DNA from: an uncultured Christensenellaceae bacterium
GTDB lineage: Bacteria; Bacillota; Clostridia; Christensenellales; UBA3700
NCBI GenBank assembly: GCA_944380285.1
Contig: CALWGZ010000001.1
Coordinates: 124,001 to 188,000 of the forward strand
Length of the DNA: 64,000 bases
Reading direction: 5' to 3'
A program made the translations under genes and the position numbers. Below, piece by piece: positions 58,946-64,000 of the stretch (position 1 is its first letter; each line of letters opens with the position of its first letter). The notes under the pieces are model-generated. The model made no database searches. It had not been told where the DNA came from and saw only the letters and a program-made list of their open reading frames with translations.

Positions 58946-61900
58946 TCAAATGATATCTTTGGTGTTGTATCTTGCGGACTTTGCCGCCTTTTTGTGCGCT
59001 TTCTTTTCCTGCCGCCTCTTCGCCCTCTTCTCGTGCCCCGGGATCGCCGCCGCGACCCGTCCGAAGAACGCCCATACGTCCTTGCACAGCTTTTTGACCG
59101 CCTCGATCTCCGCCCTCATCACGACGATCATCGGGAAGACCGCGAGCAATATGAACACGATGTTCCACGTCATCTCCGTCGTCAGCGCCGCGAGCGACAA
59201 AATGTCGCGCACGAACGTCGCCGACACCGCCGCAATGTATACGACGACGCACATCGCGAGCAGGTAGAGCCTCTCCTTGTTGTAGGGCATGCACACCCAA
59301 AGCAACGTGATGAAGGACACGAGCGACGTCACATAGAAGGACATCGTCGACACCTGAGCGGACACGTCTATCCCGACGTCGCGGTAGACGACGCCTATGA
59401 TCGTCACCATCACCGCGACCGTGAGACCCGACGGCAGCGCCTTGTTGAACACCTTGCCCAAAAACGAGCCGGTGACCTTGGCGCCGTTCGGCTCGATCGC
59501 AAGGAAGAAAGACGGGATGCCGACGAACAGTCCGCTGATCAGCGTCAGCTGGATCGGCTCGAACGGATAGGCAAGCCCCAAGATGATCAGTATCAGCGAC
59601 AGCACGACCGAGAACGTAGTCTTGACGAGGAAGAGGGACGCCGCCCTCTCGATGTTATTGATGACCCTTCTGCCCTCGGCGACCACGCTGGGGAGCGACG
59701 CAAAGTCGCTGTCCAAAAGCACGAGCTGCGCAACGTTGCGGCTCGCCTCCGAGCCCGACGCCATCGCGATCGAACAGTCCGCCTCTTTGAGCGCCATGAC
59801 GTCGTTGACGCCGTCGCCTGTCATGCCGACCGTCTTGCCGTGGTCTTTGAGCGCGGTGACGAACAGCTTTTTCTGCTTGGGCGTCACGCGCCCGAAGACG
59901 GTGTACTTTTCGACCGCATCGTAGATCTTTTCTTGGGTGTCGAGTTCGGTCGCGTCGACGTACCTGTCCGCGCCGGCAAGCCCCGCCCTCTCGGCGACCT
60001 TGGACACTGTCAACGGGTTGTCGCCCGAAATGACCTTGAGCTCGACGCCCTGACGGGCGAAATACTCCAAAGTGGTCTTGGCGTTGTCGCGGATCTTGTC
60101 CGAAAGCACGATCAGCGCGACCGGGCGCATCTTTTCGGGGTCCATTGTCTCGCCAAGCTGCTGCATCGTCTTGACGAGCACGAGCACGCGGTAGCCCTGC
60201 GCGCTGTATTCGGCGACATCGCCGGCAACGAGTTGATATCTGTCTTTGAGCACGAACTCGGGCGCGCCGACGACAAACCTGCCCTCCGAGCCGAAATCCG
60301 CCGCGCTCCACTTGCGCGCAGACGAGAAAGGCACCGTCTTTTCCGCCTTCCAGACGACGTTGGACTTGAAATATCTCGCAAACGCCTCGAACGTCGCGCC
60401 CTCAGCGCCGAGCGCCGCGACCATGTTGGTCATGATGTCGTCCGGCAAGCCGTAACGCGTCGAGTATATGTGCGTCTTCTCCACCTGCATGCTGCCCTCG
60501 GTGATCGTCCCCGTCTTGTCCAGACAGAGCACGTCGACGCGGGCGAGCGTCTCGATGCTGTACAGATCCTGCACCAGCGTGCGCTTTCGCGCCAGCTTGA
60601 TGACGCCGACCGCCAGCGCGATCGAGGTCAGCATCACCAGCCCCTCCGGGATCATGCCGACCACCGAAGCGACCGTGCCCGTCACCGCCTCGTTGAGAGA
60701 ATCGGTGTTGGTGCGGTTGTTGAAAAACATCAATATCCCCAGCGGGAAGATCGCGATCGAGACGATGCGGATGATCCAATTGATCGAACGCATCAGCTCG
60801 GACTTTGGCTTTTTGAACTTCTTCGCCTCCGCCATCAGCTTTGACGAAAAACTGTCGGCGCCGACCGCGCTTACCCTCGCGCGGCAGTCGCCCGCCTGCA
60901 CGAAACTGCCCGAATAGAGGAAGTCGCCGCTCTGCTTGTGCACGTCGTCCTGCTCGCCTGTCAGCAACGACTCGTTGACCTCGCAGACGCCCTCGGCGAC
61001 GTGGCAGTCCGCCGGGATCTGCATCCCCTGTTTGAGCAAGATTATGTCGTCCAAAACTATGTCGGACACCGCGACCGCCTTCACCTCGCCGTCCCTGACG
61101 ACGTCGACGTGCGGCGCGGACACCAAAGACATCTTTTCGAGCACCAACTTGGAACGTATCTCCTGCACTATGCCGACGATGATGTTGCAGGTGACGATGA
61201 TGATGAACAACATGTTTTTGAGCTCGCCGTAGACAAGTATCAGCGCCGCCAAAACAAAGTTGATCAGGTTGAACAGCGTCAGCACGTTGGTGCGGAAGAT
61301 GTTCGCGTACGACTTGGTGACGATCGTGGGCTGTTCGTTCGTCCAGCCCGTCGAGACGCGCTCGTCCACCTGCGCCTGCGTCAGCCCGACGTGCGGATGC
61401 GCCTCCACCCTTACGGGACGTGCGGCGCTGCGCTTGCGCGGCCTCTTGATCGGTTTCGGTTCCGTTTGCGCCTCTTCGGCGCTCGCGTCCGCAGCGGAAA
61501 GCTCCTCCTCGGGCGCGGGCTGCTCCGGCTCCGAAATCACCTCGGAAGGCTGTTCTGCCGCCGCGTCGGCTTGCGGCTGTTGCTCCGCGGGCAGATCGAC
61601 TGTCTCCGCCGCCTTTTTGCGCGCCCTCCTGGGACGGGCGGCGGACGCGGACTCGACCTCTTCGGAAGTTTGAGCCGCTGCCGCCTCCTGCTTTTCAGCC
61701 TTGCCGCCTTTGCGCGTCGGCTTGATCTCGGCACTCTCCACGCTCGGCGCCTGCTGAGCCGCCGCGGCTTCACTCTTTGCGGATGAGACGTCTTGCGGCT
61801 CGGACCGCCTGTCGGCGCGCGGCTTCTTCGCCGCAGACTTTGCGCCTGTCGGCTTTGTCTCCGCGGCGGCGTACGCCGAAGCCGCTCTTTCGGCAGCCTC

Positions 61901-62050
61901 GTCCCTCTTCATCTCGCCCAATTGCGACGGCGGCGGAAGGGGCGTACCCCTGCCTCGCCTCGCCCTTTCGGGGCGAGCGACCTCAGCCTCTCCCGACGGA
62001 GCGGCAGCGTCCTTGGTCTTGCGAGATGTAGTGCGAGCCTTTTCTTCCAT
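58946..62050 (-). CDS. Cation-transporting P-type ATPase with long low-complexity N-terminus
   Basis: 1034 residues. Residues 1 to about 215 are an Ala/Glu/Lys/Pro-rich, probably disordered cytoplasmic extension with Arg-rich clusters, unusual for the family. The rest is a complete P-type pump: actuator (ESLLTGEQDD), GMIPEGLVML in M4, phosphorylation site CLDKTGTIT, TGDGVND hinge, and about ten helices, ending in a basic tail. PEGL in M4 and overall layout are those of the HAD-IC P2/P3-like cation pumps of Firmicutes, with the ion (Ca2+, Mg2+ or other) not readable. The promoter places transcription start almost at the ATG. Confidence 0.88.
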   Translation of the reverse strand: MEEKARTTSRKTKDAAAPSGEAEVARPERARRGRGTPLPPPSQLGEMKRDEAAERAASAYAAAETKPTGAKSAAKKPRADRRSEPQDVSSAKSEAAAAQQAPSVESAEIKPTRKGGKAEKQEAAAAQTSEEVESASAARPRRARKKAAETVDLPAEQQPQADAAAEQPSEVISEPEQPAPEEELSAADASAEEAQTEPKPIKRPRKRSAARPVRVEAHPHVGLTQAQVDERVSTGWTNEQPTIVTKSYANIFRTNVLTLFNLINFVLAALILVYGELKNMLFIIIVTCNIIVGIVQEIRSKLVLEKMSLVSAPHVDVVRDGEVKAVAVSDIVLDDIILLKQGMQIPADCHVAEGVCEVNESLLTGEQDDVHKQSGDFLYSGSFVQAGDCRARVSAVGADSFSSKLMAEAKKFKKPKSELMRSINWIIRIVSIAIFPLGILMFFNNRTNTDSLNEAVTGTVASVVGMIPEGLVMLTSIALAVGVIKLARKRTLVQDLYSIETLARVDVLCLDKTGTITEGSMQVEKTHIYSTRYGLPDDIMTNMVAALGAEGATFEAFARYFKSNVVWKAEKTVPFSSARKWSAADFGSEGRFVVGAPEFVLKDRYQLVAGDVAEYSAQGYRVLVLVKTMQQLGETMDPEKMRPVALIVLSDKIRDNAKTTLEYFARQGVELKVISGDNPLTVSKVAERAGLAGADRYVDATELDTQEKIYDAVEKYTVFGRVTPKQKKLFVTALKDHGKTVGMTGDGVNDVMALKEADCSIAMASGSEASRNVAQLVLLDSDFASLPSVVAEGRRVINNIERAASLFLVKTTFSVVLSLILIILGLAYPFEPIQLTLISGLFVGIPSFFLAIEPNGAKVTGSFLGKVFNKALPSGLTVAVMVTIIGVVYRDVGIDVSAQVSTMSFYVTSLVSFITLLWVCMPYNKERLYLLAMCVVVYIAAVSATFVRDILSLAALTTEMTWNIVFILLAVFPMIVVMRAEIEAVKKLCKDVWAFFGRVAAAIPGHEKRAKRRQEKKAHKKAAKSARYNTKDII

Positions 62051-62058
62051 ACGTTAAG

Positions 62059-62087
62059 AATATACCATTATCGGCGCTTTAAGTCAA
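62059..62087 (-). promoter_or_regulatory. Promoter of the P-type ATPase/guaA/purA transcript, probably leaderless
   Basis: Minus strand: TTGACT (62087-62082), 17-bp spacer, TATATT (62064-62059). Transcription would begin about 62053-62051, within a few bases of the ATG at 62050, and no ribosome site precedes that ATG. Confidence 0.6.
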
Positions 62088-62303
62088 TTGTCTGGCGCTA
62101 TTATATACGCGCGGACGCACAATTTTTTACGCTGCGCGGGTGCGAAAACCTTTATCGATATCTCTTTGCCGAGCCGTTTTGCCTCTTTTGCCGCACGCCG
62201 AAAGATCGCTCGCCGAACCTCTCGGCGCTCGGACGCTTTGACTCGACAAGCTCTCCGGCAAACAAAACTAAACGCGGATGATCGTGCTCCGCGCAAAAGA
62301 AAA

Positions 62304-62323
62304 GCTCCGCCGAGAAGCGGAGC
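62304..62323 (-). terminator. Terminator of the aroK-aroQ-tyrA operon
   Basis: GCTCCGC (62304-62310) and GCGGAGC (62317-62323) around CGAGAA; the minus strand continues TTTTCTTTT. It lies 35 bp after the tyrA stop. The rest of 62088-62357 holds no supported gene. Confidence 0.85.
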
Positions 62324-62357
62324 AAATGTTCGTTTTGTGCACACGGGCACGAAAAAA

Positions 62358-63206
62358 TCACTTTTTGACGTAGCGGTTTCGCCTCTCTGTCGACGACTTG
62401 AACAACGCCTCGAGCGCGTCCTTGTCGCCGGCGGCGAGCGCGTCTCTGATCGCGTTCAGCTGGCGTGTAAAGTCGTCGATCGAACGTATCAGATTGTCGC
62501 GGTTGCCGAGGAAAAGTTCGCTCCAAAGCGTCTCGTTTATGCTCGCTATGCGCGTGAGGTCGCGGAAGGAATCGCCTATGAATTTCTCCGTCTCCGCGCT
62601 CTCTTCGTCGCTGTTGACGAGAGCGACCGCGATCGCGTGCGGCAGCTGCGAGACAAAGCCGATGATCTCGTCGTGCCTTTGCGCCGACACCTCGACGATG
62701 CGCTCGAAGCCCATGTCCTCGGCAAGCTTCCTCACCGTCTCCATCGCGCTTTGCGACGTGTTTGCGCCGCGCACGAGGATGAAGTTCGCGCCGCGAAGCA
62801 CAGCCGGGTCGGCATAGTCGATCCCTCTCTTCTCCCTGCCCGCCATAGGGTGCGCAAACACGAACTCTACGCCCTCGGGCAAAGCCTCTTCGACCTCTTT
62901 TTGTATCAGCGACTTTATGCCGGCAACGTCGGTGACCACCGTCCCCGGGCGCAGATAAGGCGCGAGCGCGCGCAGATACGGGGCGACTTGACCGGGATAG
63001 AGCGCGATGACGACGACGTCCGACTTCGCGGCAAACGGCGCGGCGTCGGTGCCGCCGTCCGCGATCATTCCCCTCTGCTTCGCCTTGGCGATCGTGTCGG
63101 TCGTGCGCGCGACTCCGTAGACGGTATACCCAGCCGCAGAGAGCGCGCCGGCATACGAGCCGCCGACCACTCCGAGTCCTATTATCGTGACGACGGGTCT
63201 TTTCAT
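62358..63206 (-). CDS. tyrA: Prephenate dehydrogenase
   Basis: 282 residues. The NAD(P)-binding site is GLGVVGGSYAGA at residues 10-21; HPMAGREKRGI near residue 118 and SQLPHAIAVAL (catalytic-region His) near residue 186 match the TyrA/prephenate dehydrogenase family. It oxidises prephenate towards tyrosine. There is no ACT domain at the C-terminus, so feedback control by tyrosine is not evident. Its ATG overlaps the aroQ stop (ATGA). Confidence 0.93.
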   Translation of the reverse strand: MKRPVVTIIGLGVVGGSYAGALSAAGYTVYGVARTTDTIAKAKQRGMIADGGTDAAPFAAKSDVVVIALYPGQVAPYLRALAPYLRPGTVVTDVAGIKSLIQKEVEEALPEGVEFVFAHPMAGREKRGIDYADPAVLRGANFILVRGANTSQSAMETVRKLAEDMGFERIVEVSAQRHDEIIGFVSQLPHAIAVALVNSDEESAETEKFIGDSFRDLTRIASINETLWSELFLGNRDNLIRSIDDFTRQLNAIRDALAAGDKDALEALFKSSTERRNRYVKK

Positions 63207-63643
63207 CTCACATCCTCGAATTTGCCCGAAACGAGCTGTTTGACCGCGAGCACATAGCCGTCAAAACCTTTGCCGCAGATCTGCGAGCGGCACGCGGGCG
63301 CGATCACCGACGTGTGACGGAACTCCTCGCGCGAGCCGATGCTAGATATGTGCACCTCGACCGTCGGCACCCCGACCGCCTTGACCGCGTCGTGGATCGC
63401 GTAGCTGTAATGAGTGTGCGCCGCCGGATTGATGACGATGCCGTCCGTGCCGTCAAAGTAGGCGGCGTGGATGCGGTCGACGATCGCGCCCTCGTGGTTG
63501 CTCTGGAAAAAGTCGAGCTCTTCGCCCTCGCAGCCGCGCTTGATGTGCTCGCAAAGGTCGGCGTAGGTCTGCCTGCCGTAGACGTCGGGCTCGCGAATGC
63601 CCAGCATGTTCATGTTGGGACCGTTGATGACCAATATCTTCAT
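63203..63643 (-). CDS. aroQ: 3-Dehydroquinate dehydratase, type II
   Basis: 146 residues, the normal type II length. NGPNMNMLGIREPDVYG (with the catalytic Tyr) at residues 7-23, NPAAHTHYSYAIHDA, and EVHISSIGSREEFR are the family signature. It forms 3-dehydroshikimate in the shikimate pathway. One base separates it from aroK upstream. Confidence 0.95.
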   Translation of the reverse strand: MKILVINGPNMNMLGIREPDVYGRQTYADLCEHIKRGCEGEELDFFQSNHEGAIVDRIHAAYFDGTDGIVINPAAHTHYSYAIHDAVKAVGVPTVEVHISSIGSREEFRHTSVIAPACRSQICGKGFDGYVLAVKQLVSGKFEDVR

Positions 63644-63644
63644 A

Positions 63645-64000
63645 TCACTTCTCCCCGAGAGCGCTCAATATCCTGTCAAAGACCTCGCGCTCGTCCGTAT
63701 CGTTTTCGATCGTTATCTGTGCGGCGGCGGCATACCTGTCTTTGCGCTCGCCGTACAGCCGCCACACCCTCTCCGCGCCCTGCACGAGCAGAGGCCGCGA
63801 CGCATAGTCGACATCGGCGATGATGTCCGCGGGCGCGCGGTCGATGAACACCGTCGTCCCCGAAAGGCGCATGCAGTCGATGTTGAAATCGCGCAGCACA
63901 GCGCCGCCGCCCGTAGCGATCACCAACCCCTTTCGGCACGCGAGACACGCGATCGCCTCGCTCTCTTCGTCGCGGAAAAAGTCCTCGCCGCGCTCGAACA
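63645..64000 (-). CDS. aroK: Shikimate kinase, 5' part outside window
   Basis: The frame is open to the right edge; the last 118 codons are seen. FERGEDFFRDEESEAI, IATGGGAVLR and ASRPLLVQGAERVWRLYGERKD fit the shikimate-binding and lid parts of shikimate kinase; the P-loop lies beyond the window. It phosphorylates shikimate at O3. First visible gene of the aroK-aroQ-tyrA unit. Confidence 0.9.
   Translation of the reverse strand, partial: FERGEDFFRDEESEAIACLACRKGLVIATGGGAVLRDFNIDCMRLSGTTVFIDRAPADIIADVDYASRPLLVQGAERVWRLYGERKDRYAAAAQITIENDTDEREVFDRILSALGEK

Overview
The window reads as chromosomal DNA of an uncultured, probably gut-living, anaerobic Clostridia-type Firmicute. The grounds are GGAGG-type ribosome sites, low-GC-Gram-positive promoters, an Lpl/YtcQ-type sugar ABC system with a DUF624 partner, an NfnAB-type flavoprotein pair, an LL-diaminopimelate aminotransferase, a type-2-like IleRS and a DinR/LexA-type SOS box. 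A Christensenellales-like host is a guess from overall flavour only. Almost everything is coded on the minus strand. No rRNA, tRNA or CRISPR array was found.

Region 1 (1-13.3 kb) is a fructan-use locus. One minus-strand operon carries a 1124-residue Cys-repeat lipoprotein, a wall- or membrane-anchored GH32 levanase/fructosidase with a CBM66-like module, two sugar ABC permeases, a solute-binding protein, a DUF624 membrane protein and a lipoprotein cut by the window edge. A divergent LacI-family regulator faces it across a 225-bp control region with two promoters and a perfect inverted repeat. The operon has no ABC ATPase.

Region 2 (13.3-19 kb) is an AT-rich island between strong terminators. 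It holds a two-gene unit, a TIR-NACHT-TPR protein of 1035 residues and an overlapping SAM methyltransferase, which looks like an anti-phage (NLR-like) defence locus. Directly upstream is a 660-bp degenerate tandem repeat almost without G on the + strand.

Region 3 (19-31.2 kb) is a compact phage-derived cassette: a sigma/ArpU-like regulator under a perfect SOS box, large terminase, portal, scaffold, major capsid, connector and beta-propeller nozzle genes of podovirus type, and two holin-like genes. No integrase, repressor, replication gene or lysin is visible. A secreted membrane-anchored protein gene with its own promoter is inserted in the opposite direction, followed by members of a structured hairpin repeat family that recurs at 44.5 kb.

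Region 4 (31.6-64 kb) is core genome: rluA-like, a methyltransferase, ileS and a CNNM/CorC protein; two unknown membrane proteins; HAD phosphatase, valS, a small membrane protein and pgsA; a plus-strand NMT1/SsuA-type ABC importer; a DUF4143 ATPase behind five 33-bp-periodic repeats; a YkvI-like transporter; then yhbY, obg, nfnBA, nth, dapL, purA, guaA and a P-type ATPase (possibly one long operon), and finally tyrA-aroQ-aroK, the last cut by the right edge.
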